Assembly: GCF_022829605.1 (NCBI RefSeq)
Contig: NZ_JAKSYD010000196.1
Span: 1 to 58,555 of the forward strand
From: Methylobacterium sp. E-065
Lineage (GTDB): Bacteria > Pseudomonadota > Alphaproteobacteria > Rhizobiales > Beijerinckiaceae
Length of the DNA stretch: 58,555 bases
Reading direction: 5' to 3'
The notes below the pieces were generated by a model, which had not been told where the DNA came from, did not search any database, and worked only from the letters and a program-made list of their open reading frames with translations. This document shows, piece after piece, positions 25,816 through 34,221 of the stretch (its first letter is position 1; every line of letters starts with the position of its first letter). A program made the translations under genes and the position numbers.

Positions 25816-27378
25816 ATGAATCCGAAGGTCAACCCAAAAAACGCGCCGGTCGGAAGCCAACGCACCCCCGGGCGCGAGATCGAACCACCCGGCACAAGGG
25901 GCGCCGGCGGCCACGGCCCCGGACGTGGACCCATCGCGACCGATGCCAACCGCTCCGAACTCCGCCAACTCGTCACCGGCCTGAGCGAGGGCGTGATCCT
26001 GGTCGAGCCGGACCAGCGCATCTCCTGGGCCAACGACGCGGCCCTGGCGATGCACGGCGTGGCGGCGCTATCCGACCTCGGCGCGACGGTCGACGCCTAC
26101 CGCGCGCTTTTCAGCCTGCGTTACCGCAACAACCGTGCGCCCGGCCGCTACCCCATCGAGCGCGTTATGGACGGCGAGACCTTCCGCGACGTCGTCGTCG
26201 AGGTCAGGCACGCCGACCGATCCGGTATCGACTTCGTGCATTCCCTGCGCAGCCTCGTGGTCACCGACGCGGGCGGCCGCCCGACCTTCCTGGCGCTAAT
26301 CATCAAGGACATCTCGGCACAATTCGAGGCCGAGGAGCGCTTCGAGAGCGCGTTCGCCGCCAACCCCGCCCCCGCCGTGATCGTCCGCCTGACCGACCTG
26401 CGGCTGGTCCGCGTGAACACGGGGTTCCTGGAAATCACGGGTTACGTGCGCGACAAGGTCCTCGGGCGCAGCGTGTACGAGGTCGACCTCCTCGCCGACG
26501 CCCACGGGCGCGAGAGGGCGTTGGAGCACCTGAACGCCGGAGAGCCGATCCCCCATCGCGAGGCGTTCCTGAAGCGCCCGGGCGGCGGCACGCACGCCGT
26601 GATCGTCGCCGGCCAACCCATCGAGATGGGCGACGTCGCCTGCATGCTGTTCACCTTCGCGGACCTGGAACCACGTCGCAAGGCGGAGACCGCCCTGCGC
26701 CAGAGCGAGGAGCGCTTTGCCAAGGCGTTCCGGCTCACCCCGGTTCCGACCGTGCTGACCCGCGCGAGTGATCACACCGTGACGGGCGTCAACGAGGCGT
26801 TCGTCCGGGTGTTCGCCCGTGCCGAGGGGGATACCCTCGGGCGGACGGTCGCCGAGACCGGCCTCTGGGTCGACGACGCCGCTCGCGAACGGTTCGAGGC
26901 GACCCTGGCTCACGAAGGGTCCGCCCTCGGTGTCGAGACCTGCGTGCGCGACGGGGGCGGGACGGCGCTCGATTGCCTGGTCTCGGCCGAGCGCGTGGTC
27001 ATCAACGGCGAGGATGCCGTGCTGGCCGTGCTGCAGGACATCACCGAGCGCAAGCGTTCCGAGCGCGAGCTGTACTCGGCCATCGAGACGGTGATGACTG
27101 ACGCCTCCTGGTTCAGCCGCGGCCTCGTCGAGAAGCTTTCGGTCCTACGGAACCCTGGCGAGGGGCCAAAGCCTGTGATGCCCGACCTCACAGCCCGCGA
27201 GCGGCAGGTGCTCGACCTGATCTGCCGGGGACAGAGCGACAAGGCCATCGGCCAGGCGCTGGTGCTGTCGGGAAGCACGGTGCGCAACCACGCGGCCGCG
27301 CTCTACCGGAAGATCGGCGTCAACCGGCGCACCCAGGCCGTGGTCTGGGGCAGGGATCACGGCTTCCCGGCCATGTGA
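25816..27378 (+). CDS. multi-PAS sensor with LuxR-type DNA-binding domain
   Basis: The ATG at 25816 is preferred over the upstream 25744 frame, whose leader is not protein-like. The 520-residue protein has three PAS domains at about residues 45-180 (VILVEPDQRISWANDAAL), 180-300 (FAANPAPAVIVRLTDLRLV) and 305-430 (FRLTPVPTVLTRASDHTV, then QDITERKRSE). A C-terminal LuxR/GerE helix-turn-helix follows (LTARERQVLDLICRGQSDKA, then STVRNHAAALYRKIGV). It is a one-component or stand-alone transcription regulator sensing a PAS ligand or redox state; no kinase or receiver domain is present. It is divergent from the AI-2E gene, so it could regulate it. Confidence 0.85.
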   Translation: MNPKVNPKNAPVGSQRTPGREIEPPGTRGAGGHGPGRGPIATDANRSELRQLVTGLSEGVILVEPDQRISWANDAALAMHGVAALSDLGATVDAYRALFSLRYRNNRAPGRYPIERVMDGETFRDVVVEVRHADRSGIDFVHSLRSLVVTDAGGRPTFLALIIKDISAQFEAEERFESAFAANPAPAVIVRLTDLRLVRVNTGFLEITGYVRDKVLGRSVYEVDLLADAHGRERALEHLNAGEPIPHREAFLKRPGGGTHAVIVAGQPIEMGDVACMLFTFADLEPRRKAETALRQSEERFAKAFRLTPVPTVLTRASDHTVTGVNEAFVRVFARAEGDTLGRTVAETGLWVDDAARERFEATLAHEGSALGVETCVRDGGGTALDCLVSAERVVINGEDAVLAVLQDITERKRSERELYSAIETVMTDASWFSRGLVEKLSVLRNPGEGPKPVMPDLTARERQVLDLICRGQSDKAIGQALVLSGSTVRNHAAALYRKIGVNRRTQAVVWGRDHGFPAM

Positions 27379-27483
27379 CCGGTACATAAAACACCCGAAC
27401 CGGTACGTTCCGACGATTTGCACGCGGCGGGACCAGGGCCATCTTCAACCACGACGCAAGGCTGGGCATCGACCGGAAAGCGA

Positions 27484-27681
27484 ATGGCCGACGAACCCAA
27501 GCCGACGGACGAGCTTAAGCGGACGGACGAGCTCAAGCCGACCCTGGAACAGGTCAGGGCTTCGGTACGGGACGCCCTGGAGAAGCTCACCGGGGATCCC
27601 GGCCCCGAACCCGGGATCACGCCGTCGAACCCCAGGGGGAAACGACGCCCGGAACGGAAGCCGGAACCAGACGTCGACTGA
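27484..27681 (+). CDS. small charged protein
   Basis: The ATG at 27484 is preceded by GGAAAG and gives 65 residues. The N-terminal part has the repeat PTDELKRTDELKPT, followed by a short helix (LEQVRASVRDALEKLTG) and a basic Pro-rich tail. It looks largely disordered and has no recognised family. A strong hairpin follows 10 bases after the stop. Confidence 0.5.
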   Translation: MADEPKPTDELKRTDELKPTLEQVRASVRDALEKLTGDPGPEPGITPSNPRGKRRPERKPEPDVD

Positions 27682-27690
27682 CGAAAACCT

Positions 27691-27736
27691 AAACCGCGAA
27701 TATTCGCCACGAACCAACGTGGAAATATTGCGGTTT
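27691..27736 (+). terminator. extended inverted repeat after the small charged gene
   Basis: The left arm has AAACCGC, AATATT and CCACG; the right arm CGTGG, AATATT and GCGGTTT, around an AACCAA loop, with a few bulged bases. It is AT-richer than its surroundings. It may be a bidirectional terminator or a mobile repeat. Confidence 0.5.
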
Positions 27737-27936
27737 GATTAGATGTTAATCGGCGGAACATCGCGGACCCGGGGCGCTTGTCGCGTATCGGGTCCGGTCG
27801 TCGAGCGAACGACCACAGGCGGGTTCGGCGGCAGGCAGCCGCCTCACTGCGACCGCCGTGCCAGAGAGTAGCCCACACCCCATCCCGTCCCGCGCGGCCT
27901 TGGCACCGACCGAGCGCGCATGCCCGGAGACCGCCC

Positions 27937-28197
27937 GTGTCCCTCCTCGCCTGGATCGTGCTCGGCCTGATTGCCGGTTTCATCGGCAGCAAGATCGTCA
28001 ACAACACCGGCCAAGGGCTCGTCGTCGACATCCTGCTCGGGGTCGTCGGCGCCGTCGTCGGTGGCTTCCTATTCAACCAGTTCGGCCAGCCCGGGGTGTC
28101 CGGGGTGAACCTCTACAGCCTCCTCGTCGCCGTCGTCGGCGCCGTGGTGGTGCTGTGGCTCTACCACACCCTGATGGGCCGCCGCCGGGTCCTCTGA
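27937..28197 (+). CDS. GlsB/YeaQ/YmgE family membrane protein
   Basis: The GTG at 27937 gives 86 residues starting VSLLAWIVLGLIAGFIGSKI, the exact N-terminal pattern of this family; the longer frame upstream is Arg-rich and non-coding. Three hydrophobic helices with Gly-rich faces (IVLGLIAGFIGSKI, ILLGVVGAVVGGFLF, LLVAVVGAVVVLWLY) place it in the inner membrane. The family is stress-associated in many bacteria. It begins a long same-strand series of stress-type genes. Confidence 0.85.
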   Translation: MSLLAWIVLGLIAGFIGSKIVNNTGQGLVVDILLGVVGAVVGGFLFNQFGQPGVSGVNLYSLLVAVVGAVVVLWLYHTLMGRRRVL

Positions 28198-28270
28198 CCC
28201 GGCCGAACCCGCTTCCGCCAAACCTTGGCTGAAGTCCGACCCGACCACCCCCGACGAGAGAGTTACCACG

Positions 28271-29227
28271 ATGGCGTTAGCTTCAGACACCACCCGTCCG
28301 GCCTACGACCGCGACGTGCCTACAACGAGCTTGGCTACCCCGGCCGAGGACATGCGCACGATGGCGCTGCATTCCATCTCCTGGGGGGCTGTCATCGCCG
28401 GCGCCGTGATCGCGCTGGTCGCCCAGGTCATTCTCAACATGGTCGGACTCGGGATCGGACTCTCGACCGTCGACCCGGCCGGCAACGGCACCCCGACGGC
28501 GGGCAGCCTGTCGTCCGGCGCCGGCATCTGGTTCGTGATCTCCGGCATCCTCGCCTCCACCGCCGGCGGTTGGCTCGCCGGACGCCTCTCTGGCAAGCCT
28601 GCCCGGACCACCACCGCCTATCACGGGCTGATCGCCTGGGCGGTCTCGACCCTGGTCGTCGTGTACCTGCTGTCCTCGGCGGTTGGAGGCATCGTCAGCG
28701 GCGCGTCGAGCGCGGTTTCGAGCACGCTCGGTGGCGCCGGCAACCTGATCGGCGGCTCGGTGAAGACCGCCGCGCAGGCTGCGGCCCCGTCGCTGCCGGG
28801 CATGGACAACCCGTTCTCGAACATCGAGAGCCAGGTTCGCGGCACGACCGGCAATGACCCCGAGGCCCTCAAGAACGCCGCCGTCAGCGCTATGCGCGCC
28901 GCGGTGACCGGCGACGCCGCCCAGCAGAAGGATGCCCAGGAGAAGGCGGCCCAGGCGTTGGCCAAGGCTCAGGGCATCCCGGTCGATCAGGCCCGGACTC
29001 AGGTCGCGCAGTACGTGCAGCAGTTCAACGACACCGTCGCCAAGACCAAGGAGCAGGCCAAGCAGGCGGCCGATACTGCCGCCCGCGTCGGCTCGCAGGG
29101 GGCGCTCTACGGCGCCCTGGCGCTGATCCTCGGTGCGCTTGCCGCCTTCTTCGCCGGACGCGGTGCAGCGGTCGACCCGGTGCTCACCCGCACCGCCGTC
29201 GCCGCCACCACACAGCGTCGAGTCTGA
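28271..29227 (+). CDS. conserved membrane protein (PhnA-like annotation group)
   Basis: The 318-residue protein has an N-terminal hydrophobic block: HSISWGAVIAGAVIALVAQV, then GIWFVISGILASTAGGWLAG and a third helix LIAWAVSTLVVVYLLSSAVG. A long soluble helical region (130-285) follows, rich in Ala/Gln/Lys (AQQKDAQEKAAQALAKAQG), and a final helix LYGALALILGALAAFF. Databases often call such proteins PhnA-like, without known function. It is 73 bases after YmgE and 2 bases before the DUF2382 gene, suggesting one operon. Confidence 0.65.
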   Translation: MALASDTTRPAYDRDVPTTSLATPAEDMRTMALHSISWGAVIAGAVIALVAQVILNMVGLGIGLSTVDPAGNGTPTAGSLSSGAGIWFVISGILASTAGGWLAGRLSGKPARTTTAYHGLIAWAVSTLVVVYLLSSAVGGIVSGASSAVSSTLGGAGNLIGGSVKTAAQAAAPSLPGMDNPFSNIESQVRGTTGNDPEALKNAAVSAMRAAVTGDAAQQKDAQEKAAQALAKAQGIPVDQARTQVAQYVQQFNDTVAKTKEQAKQAADTAARVGSQGALYGALALILGALAAFFAGRGAAVDPVLTRTAVAATTQRRV

Positions 29228-29229
29228 TC

Positions 29230-29727
29230 GTGAACGCCCCCGCCGCCACCGAGCCGTATCGCTCCGGGGCGCAGAACGAGCCGGCGGCGGAGGTTGCCGT
29301 CGGCGACGAGGCGGTCCTCCCGCTGATCGCCGAGACCGCCCGCATCGAAAAGCGGGCGGTGGAGACCGGGCGGGTGCGGCTCACGACGCGCACCGAGACG
29401 GTCGAGGAGGTCCTGCGCGAGACCCTGCGCAGCGACATGGTCGGGGTCACCCGGGTGGCCATCAACCGGACTCTGGCCGAGGGCGAAGCGCCCCCGGTGG
29501 TCCGCGAGGCGAACGGGGTGACGATCATCCCCATCCTGGAAGAGATCCTCGTCGTCGAGAAGCGCCTCGTCCTGCGGGAGGAGGTGCATGTCCGCCAGAC
29601 CACGGCGGGCGAGGACGTCGAGATGCCGGTGACGCTGCGCAGACAGCACGCCGTGATCGAACGCGTGTCCCCCGAGGGGCACGTCACGGCCCTGTCCCCT
29701 GCACCCCCATCGGAGGTCGAACCATGA
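29230..29727 (+). CDS. DUF2382 domain protein
   Basis: The GTG at 29230 begins a 165-residue protein with one DUF2382 domain: EVAVGDEAVLPLIAETARIE followed by KRAVETGRVRLTTRTETVEE and a second half-repeat EILVVEKRLVLREEVHVRQ. DUF2382 proteins are stress-linked proteins related to YsnF. The stop overlaps the next DUF2382 gene start by 4 nt (ATGA), so translation is coupled. Confidence 0.8.
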   Translation: MNAPAATEPYRSGAQNEPAAEVAVGDEAVLPLIAETARIEKRAVETGRVRLTTRTETVEEVLRETLRSDMVGVTRVAINRTLAEGEAPPVVREANGVTIIPILEEILVVEKRLVLREEVHVRQTTAGEDVEMPVTLRRQHAVIERVSPEGHVTALSPAPPSEVEP

Positions 29728-30614
29728 CCCAGACCATCACCGCCATGTACGACACCTACCCCGAGGCGACGGCCGCGAAGGCCAAGCTTGTGGCCATCGG
29801 CATCCCCGAGGTTGGCGTCCGGATCCTATCCGGCAGCGAGGCGGGCACGACGACCGGCGCCGCCACGACCCACGAGGGCGGCATGTGGGGCTCGCTGAAG
29901 GAGTTCTTCATGCCGGAGGAGGACCGCCACCTCCACGCCGAGGGACTGAACCGCGGCGGCACCATGCTGACCGCGACCGTAGAGGACGGGTACGCCGAGC
30001 GTACCTACGACATCCTGGAGGAGCACGGCTCGGTCGACATGGACGAGCGCGAGGCGTCCTGGCGTAAGGAGGGCTGGAACGGGCAGGCTGCGGGCGCGCC
30101 GGTCGCGGCCGTTGCTCCCGCATCGACGACTGCCACGAAGGGGCTGCGTGCGGCGGGTTCCACCGAAACCGTCGCGGCTCAGGAGACCGCGCAGGGCACC
30201 GACTACATCCCGGTGGTCGAGGAGCGCCTCAACGTCGGCAAGCGCATGGTCGACAGCGGCCGGGTGCGGGTGCGCTCCTATGCCGTCGAGAAGGCCGTGA
30301 GCGAGAATGTCACCCTGCACGACGAGACCGTACGCGTCGACCGCCGCGTGGTCGACCGGGCGGTGACGCCGGGGGACATGGCCCTGTTCGAGGACAAGGT
30401 CATCGAGGCGACCGAAATGCGCGAGCAGGCGGTGGTCTCGAAGGAGGCCCGCGTCGTCGGCGAGGTCGGCATCCGCAAGGACGCGACCCAGCGGGTCGAG
30501 ACCGTGACCGACAAGGTACGCCACACCGAGGTCGAGGTCACCGACGAGCGGGGTAACGTCGAGCGTACCGGTACGGCCGGCACCGCCGGGACCGCCCCGC
30601 GCAAGCCGGTCTGA
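29724..30614 (+). CDS. YsnF-like protein: general-stress domain plus DUF2382
   Basis: The ATG at 29724 overlaps the previous stop; longer upstream frames are shadows of the other genes. The 296-residue protein has an N-terminal domain (MTQTITAMYDTYPEATAAKA, KLVAIGIPEVGVRILSG) typical of general stress protein 17M-like segments. After an Ala-rich linker, a C-terminal DUF2382 domain follows (YIPVVEERLNVGKRMVDSG, VVDRAVTPGDMALF, RHTEVEVTDERGNV). The two-domain order matches the YsnF family of stress proteins. A GC-rich terminator follows. Confidence 0.85.
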   Translation: MTQTITAMYDTYPEATAAKAKLVAIGIPEVGVRILSGSEAGTTTGAATTHEGGMWGSLKEFFMPEEDRHLHAEGLNRGGTMLTATVEDGYAERTYDILEEHGSVDMDEREASWRKEGWNGQAAGAPVAAVAPASTTATKGLRAAGSTETVAAQETAQGTDYIPVVEERLNVGKRMVDSGRVRVRSYAVEKAVSENVTLHDETVRVDRRVVDRAVTPGDMALFEDKVIEATEMREQAVVSKEARVVGEVGIRKDATQRVETVTDKVRHTEVEVTDERGNVERTGTAGTAGTAPRKPV

Positions 30615-30624
30615 GCGCCTGGTC

Positions 30625-30649
30625 GGGAGGGGTCCCGCGGACCTCTCCC
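30625..30649 (+). terminator. terminator hairpin after DUF2382 genes
   Basis: GGGAGGGGTCC pairs with GGACCTCTCCC (10 of 11 pairs) around a CGC loop and is followed by TTCT. It lies 11 bases after the stop at 30614 and probably ends the YmgE-DUF2382 operon. Confidence 0.6.
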
Positions 30650-30697
30650 TTCTGACGCGCGAACCCTCGGGCAAGCAACAGGCACGGCCGCCGCCCC

Positions 30698-30955
30698 ATG
30701 ATCCGCATCACCCGATTCCTTGTCCTCTCCTTCGTCATGGCGGCCGGATCCGCCGGCGCCCAGGGCGACGATGCCGCCACGGGCCATCTCCGGACGTCCT
30801 GCTCTGGGGACTATCTCAGCCTTTGCAACGGCATGGACCCGAAGGGCCCGGAGGTGGTCGCGTGCTTCGGCAGGAACATGGGCAAGCTCTCGCCCGGCTG
30901 CCGGACCGCCATCGACGAATACAAGGCATCCAAGGGAACCGGTTCGAGGTCCTGA
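30698..30955 (+). CDS. small exported cysteine-rich protein
   Basis: The 85-residue protein has a signal peptide (FLVLSFVMAAGSAGAQG) and a compact domain with four cysteines: TSCSGDYLSLCNGMDP, then VVACFGRNMGKLSPGCRTAI. The spacing matches cysteine-rich repeats related to the eukaryotic GLG1 type found in small alphaproteobacterial exported proteins. Function unknown. It is preceded by a terminator and so has its own promoter. Confidence 0.65.
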   Translation: MIRITRFLVLSFVMAAGSAGAQGDDAATGHLRTSCSGDYLSLCNGMDPKGPEVVACFGRNMGKLSPGCRTAIDEYKASKGTGSRS

Positions 30956-30994
30956 GCCGCCCCGAACCCGTACGTCGAACACCCGAACGGGAGA

Positions 30995-31447
30995 ATGAAC
31001 ATGAGTGACGGCTTCCCCTCCATGACCGCCCTGCTCGGGCTGCTCGCCGTGGCGGGCTACCAGAACAAGGACAAGATCGCCGAGATGCTGAAGGGCGCCT
31101 CCGAAGCCAACCCGTCCGGTGCCACGCCTGGCCAACCAGGGCTCGGCGGCATCCTGGGCAACCTCGGTGGTGCCGGTGCCGGTGGACTGCTCGGCGGGGG
31201 CCTCGGCCAGCTGATCGAGCATTTCCGCGGCAACGGTCACGGCGAGGCTGCGGACTCATGGGTCCGGCAGGGCCGGAACACCGAGATTCCGGCTGAGCAC
31301 ATGCATTCCGCCCTCGGCTCCGACCTGCTCGCGACCCTGACAAAGCAGACCGGCCTTTCGAGCGACGAACTCCTTTCCAGGCTCTCACGGGAGCTTCCGT
31401 CGGCGGTCGACCGCTACACCCCCGACGGCAGGTTGCCGGCGCACTGA
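30995..31447 (+). CDS. YidB-family (DUF937) protein
   Basis: The 150-residue protein has a Gly-rich middle (LGGILGNLGGAGAGGLLGGG) between two helical parts and ends with LLATLTKQTGLSSDELLSRL and SRELPSAVDRYTPDGRLP, the YidB signature. Family members are small proteins of unknown role, often in stress regulons. The RBS-like GGGAGAA precedes the ATG; the second ATG three codons in is also possible. Confidence 0.8.
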   Translation: MNMSDGFPSMTALLGLLAVAGYQNKDKIAEMLKGASEANPSGATPGQPGLGGILGNLGGAGAGGLLGGGLGQLIEHFRGNGHGEAADSWVRQGRNTEIPAEHMHSALGSDLLATLTKQTGLSSDELLSRLSRELPSAVDRYTPDGRLPAH

Positions 31448-31561
31448 CGCGCCTCGCGCCTGAGGACATCCCGCACGTCGGTCGGGTCCTTTTCCAACCG
31501 CACGCGCCGGTCGACGCGACCGCAACGAGCACCGTGACGGTGCCATTCGAGGAAAACCACC

Positions 31562-31750
31562 ATGGCCAAGACCGCGCACGCCGAGGCTGCCAAGCACCAC
31601 GAGGCCGCCGCCAAGTCGCACAAGACCGCGGCCGAGCATCACGAGAAGGGCGACGAGACCGCCGCCAAGCACTCGAAGGAGGCCCACGGCCACTCCGAGA
31701 AGGCGCACGAAAGCTCGACCAAGGCCCACGGCAAGAGCGCCGGAAAGTAA
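31562..31750 (+). CDS. small His/Lys/Ala-rich protein
   Basis: The 62-residue protein is built of short heptad-like units of Ala, Lys, His and Glu (EAAKHHEAAAKSHKTAAEHH), predicted to be one amphipathic helix. The many histidines could bind metal or buffer, but this is speculation. A good RBS (GAGGAAAA) precedes the ATG. Similar small proteins occur near CsbD genes in Methylobacterium, as here. Confidence 0.65.
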   Translation: MAKTAHAEAAKHHEAAAKSHKTAAEHHEKGDETAAKHSKEAHGHSEKAHESSTKAHGKSAGK

Positions 31751-31766
31751 TCGACCCGACCCAATC

Positions 31767-31793
31767 CCCGGACGCGCATCCCGCGCGTCCGGG
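31767..31793 (+). terminator. perfect 11-bp hairpin between stress genes
   Basis: CCCGGACGCGC pairs completely with GCGCGTCCGGG around ATCCC. It starts 16 bases after one stop and ends 20 bases before the next ATG, just before its RBS (AGGAGAAG). It may terminate or attenuate; no T-run follows. Confidence 0.5.
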
Positions 31794-31813
31794 AGCAAAC
31801 CAGGAGAAGAACC

Positions 31814-32176
31814 ATGGACGAGAACCGCATCACCGGCGCCGCGAAGGAGTTCGGCGGCAAGGTCCAGGGCGCCGTCGGCGACCTCACCAGCGACCGCGAG
31901 ACCCAGGCCAAGGGCGCGGCCAACGAGGCCAAGGGCAACGTCGAGAACTTGTACGGGCAGGCCAAGGACGCCGTGCGCGACGTGGCCGACCAGGCCGGCG
32001 ACCTCGCCCAGGGCGCGCTCAAGCAGGGTCGCGATGCTTTCCCCGACGCCGAGCGCGCCTACCGCCAGGGCGCCGACACGGTGACGAGCTACGCAAAGGA
32101 GTCCCCGCTGATGATGGCGGCGATGGCCGGCGCGCTCGGCTACCTCCTCGCCATGGTCGTCCACGGCCGCCGCTAG
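31814..32176 (+). CDS. CsbD-family stress protein with C-terminal membrane helix
   Basis: The first 55 residues are a CsbD domain (NRITGAAKEFGGKVQGAVGD, then QAKGAANEAKGNVENLYGQA), a sigma-B or general-stress-induced fold in many bacteria. The rest, residues 60-120, resembles a DUF883/ElaB-type tail with a C-terminal helix (SPLMMAAMAGALGYLLAMVV) that would anchor it in the membrane and bind ribosomes in characterised ElaB relatives. The fusion of both parts is a feature of alphaproteobacterial members. Confidence 0.8.
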   Translation: MDENRITGAAKEFGGKVQGAVGDLTSDRETQAKGAANEAKGNVENLYGQAKDAVRDVADQAGDLAQGALKQGRDAFPDAERAYRQGADTVTSYAKESPLMMAAMAGALGYLLAMVVHGRR

Positions 32177-32221
32177 GCCCGGGAGCCCATCAAAGTCCTC
32201 TCGCAGGTCCGGAGCATCACC

Positions 32222-32671
32222 GTGAACGATCCCACCCGACCTGCGGGGCCGGCCCCAGCCGCCGATGGCCCTATGCAGGCGGCACGCTCGCCGGCCGGCT
32301 TGGCCGATGCCGTGCGCGACCAAGCCGGTGGCTATGCAGACCGGCGCAAGAGCGAGGCGGCCAGCTTCCTGTCCGAACTCGCCCGGGCACTGCGTTCGGG
32401 CGGCAAAGAGCTTGACGGACAGACGCAGGCGAAGCCGTTCGTCCACACGGTCGCCGGCAACCTCGATGCGCTCTCGGGTCATGTCGCTCGCCGCGGCTGG
32501 CGAGAGCTCTATCGTGATGCCGAGGTAGCCGCGCGTAGCAATCCGCTGGCGACGGCCCTGGTGGTGGGAGCGCTCGGGTACGGTGCCTTCCACGTCCTCC
32601 GGTCCGGCGAAGGCGATGCCCGCAAATCGCAGGTTCCTGAGCACAAGCAGGCATGGGGCGGGTATCCGTGA
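32222..32671 (+). CDS. stress-type membrane-anchored protein of unknown function
   Basis: A GTG start at 32222 gives 149 residues. The central amphipathic helices (AVRDQAGGYADRRKSEAASF, LSELARALRSGGKEL) and the C-terminal helix NPLATALVVGALGYGAFHVL resemble proteins annotated as nutrient-deprivation-induced. It overlaps the holin-like gene by 4 nt (GTGA), so the genes are translationally coupled. The same anchor type appears in the CsbD and DUF3618 neighbours, suggesting membrane-associated stress proteins acting together. Confidence 0.65.
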   Translation: MNDPTRPAGPAPAADGPMQAARSPAGLADAVRDQAGGYADRRKSEAASFLSELARALRSGGKELDGQTQAKPFVHTVAGNLDALSGHVARRGWRELYRDAEVAARSNPLATALVVGALGYGAFHVLRSGEGDARKSQVPEHKQAWGGYP

Positions 32672-33081
32672 GTGCCGTTCCCCACCCCCCGCCGTCCGGC
32701 GGGCTCCAGGGCCTACTCGCCGAAGCACTCCGGGGTGCCGGCGATGTCCTACGGGGCGAGATCGCCCTGTTCCGCCAGGAGATGGCCGACAACCTCCAAC
32801 GTCTGATCGTCGGCCTCGCTGCGATGGCCGGCGCGGCCGTGTTCGCAGTCGTCGGCTTCCTGGTGTTGGTCGACGCCTTGGTGAAGTGGCTCGCCACCGT
32901 CGTCGGCTCGGAGGCGCTCGCCGCCTTGATCGTCGGCGTCGCCTTCCTCGTCATCGGCGTTGTCCTGGCGTTCTTCGCCAGACGCCGGTTCTCGGTCGAC
33001 GGGCTCGTCCCGACCCGGACGGGCCGACAGCTTCGGCACGACGCCACCGTCATCAAGGAGCGCGTGACGCATGACGAGTGA
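32668..33081 (+). CDS. phage holin family (Holin-X) membrane protein
   Basis: The GTG at 32668 overlaps the upstream stop; an ATG 15 bases earlier is less likely. The 137-residue protein has a short helical N-terminus (LRGEIALFRQEMADNLQRL) and two long hydrophobic helices (MAGAAVFAVVGFLVLVDALV, LIVGVAFLVIGVVLAFFARR). This is the pattern of the putative Actinobacterial Holin-X family, which despite its name is common in non-phage stress operons. The end overlaps the DUF3618 start by 11 nt. Confidence 0.75.
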   Translation: MSAVPHPPPSGGLQGLLAEALRGAGDVLRGEIALFRQEMADNLQRLIVGLAAMAGAAVFAVVGFLVLVDALVKWLATVVGSEALAALIVGVAFLVIGVVLAFFARRRFSVDGLVPTRTGRQLRHDATVIKERVTHDE

Positions 33082-33427
33082 CGCAGATGCCTTGGAACGC
33101 GAGATCGAGGAGAGCCGTGGCCGCCTGGACCGGACGCTCGACAGGCTTACGCAGCGCCTCACCCCCACCGGCATCGTCGAGGACATGCTCGGCACCGTCC
33201 GCCGCGACGGGACCGGGGCCGACCTCTACGAGGGCGCCCTCGAAGCGGTCCGCCGCAACCCGGTGCCTGTCCTGCTGATGTGCCTCGGCGTGGCGATGCT
33301 GCTGAAGGGTGGCGGGCGGCGACCGGCTGCGACCTACCGCGCCGCGCGCGATCCCGACCGGTACGCCGCGGCGGCCGTCACCTCCAACCCGAACCCCGGG
33401 GCCACCATCCCGAAGGAATCCCGCTGA
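33071..33427 (+). CDS. DUF3618 domain protein
   Basis: The 118-residue protein begins with the DUF3618 motif (LEREIEESRGRLDRTLDRLT, QRLTP) and has one hydrophobic segment (NPVPVLLMCLGVAMLLKGGG). These small proteins typically accompany phage-holin-family and CsbD genes, exactly as here. Its stop overlaps the aquaporin ATG (TGATG). Presumed cytoplasmic-face membrane protein; no function known. Confidence 0.8.
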   Translation: MTSDADALEREIEESRGRLDRTLDRLTQRLTPTGIVEDMLGTVRRDGTGADLYEGALEAVRRNPVPVLLMCLGVAMLLKGGGRRPAATYRAARDPDRYAAAAVTSNPNPGATIPKESR

Positions 33428-34197
33428 TGCGCCCGTACGTCGCCGAGTTCGTCGGCACCTTCGTCCTGGTGTTCTGCGGTTGCGGCAGCGCGGTCCTGGC
33501 CGCCGACCACATCGGCTATGCCGGCGTCGCCCTCTCCTTCGGTTTCGTCCTGATGGCGATGGTCTACGCGCTCGGACCGATCTCCGGCTGCCACCTCAAT
33601 CCTGCGGTGACCCTGGGGCTGACGCTCAGCCGCAAGTTCGACGCCGCCCGTCTGCCTGGCTACGTCGCCGCGCAGGTCCTCGGCGGCATCGTGGCGGCCT
33701 ACGTCCTCTACGTGGTGGCGCAGGGCCATCCCGGCTTCGACGTCTCCTCGGGCTTCGCATCGAACGGCTACGACGTGCGCTCGCCGGGCCACTACAAAGC
33801 GAGTGCCGCGTTCATCGTCGAGTTCGTGATGACGGCGCTCCTCGTCCTCACCATACTCGGGGCGACCGACCTGAAGGCGCCGGTGGGTTTCGCCGGCCTC
33901 GCCATCGGCGTCGTCCTGGTGGTGATCCACCTCGTCTCGATCCCGGTGACCAACACCTCGGTCAATCCGGCCCGGAGCATCGGCCCGGCCCTGTTCGCCG
34001 GCTGGGACGCCGTGGGGCAGCTCTGCCTATTCGTTCTCGCTCCGCTCCTCGGCGGAGCCGCCGCGGCGGGATTGTACTCGACGATGCGTGCCCTCGATCC
34101 GGTGCTGCAGATGCCGGTGCGCCAGGCGGTGCAGGCCCTTCCGGCCGAGCTCGAACAGCGACTGGAGAAGGCGGGCATCAAGCCGACCGAGTTCTAG
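33427..34197 (+). CDS. aqpZ: aquaporin Z-like water channel
   Basis: The 256-residue protein has both pore motifs, HLNPAV and SVNPAR, and six membrane helices, with the usual AqpZ opening YVAEFVGTFVLVFCGCGSAV. Length is that of bacterial aquaporins plus a short C-terminal tail (LPAELEQRLEKAGIKPTEF). The Arg after the second NPA is the selectivity-filter residue, typical of water-specific channels. The ATG is joined to the DUF3618 stop. In a stress operon it would serve osmotic adjustment. Confidence 0.9.
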   Translation: MRPYVAEFVGTFVLVFCGCGSAVLAADHIGYAGVALSFGFVLMAMVYALGPISGCHLNPAVTLGLTLSRKFDAARLPGYVAAQVLGGIVAAYVLYVVAQGHPGFDVSSGFASNGYDVRSPGHYKASAAFIVEFVMTALLVLTILGATDLKAPVGFAGLAIGVVLVVIHLVSIPVTNTSVNPARSIGPALFAGWDAVGQLCLFVLAPLLGGAAAAGLYSTMRALDPVLQMPVRQAVQALPAELEQRLEKAGIKPTEF

Positions 34198-34221
34198 CAC
34201 CACCTCCCGAGGGACCCGTCG

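Noticed and set aside
27755..27780. GGAAC upstream of YmgE as an EcfG promoter
   Set aside because: At 16-17 base spacing the -10 is GCTT or CTTG, not CGTT; not reported as a promoter.
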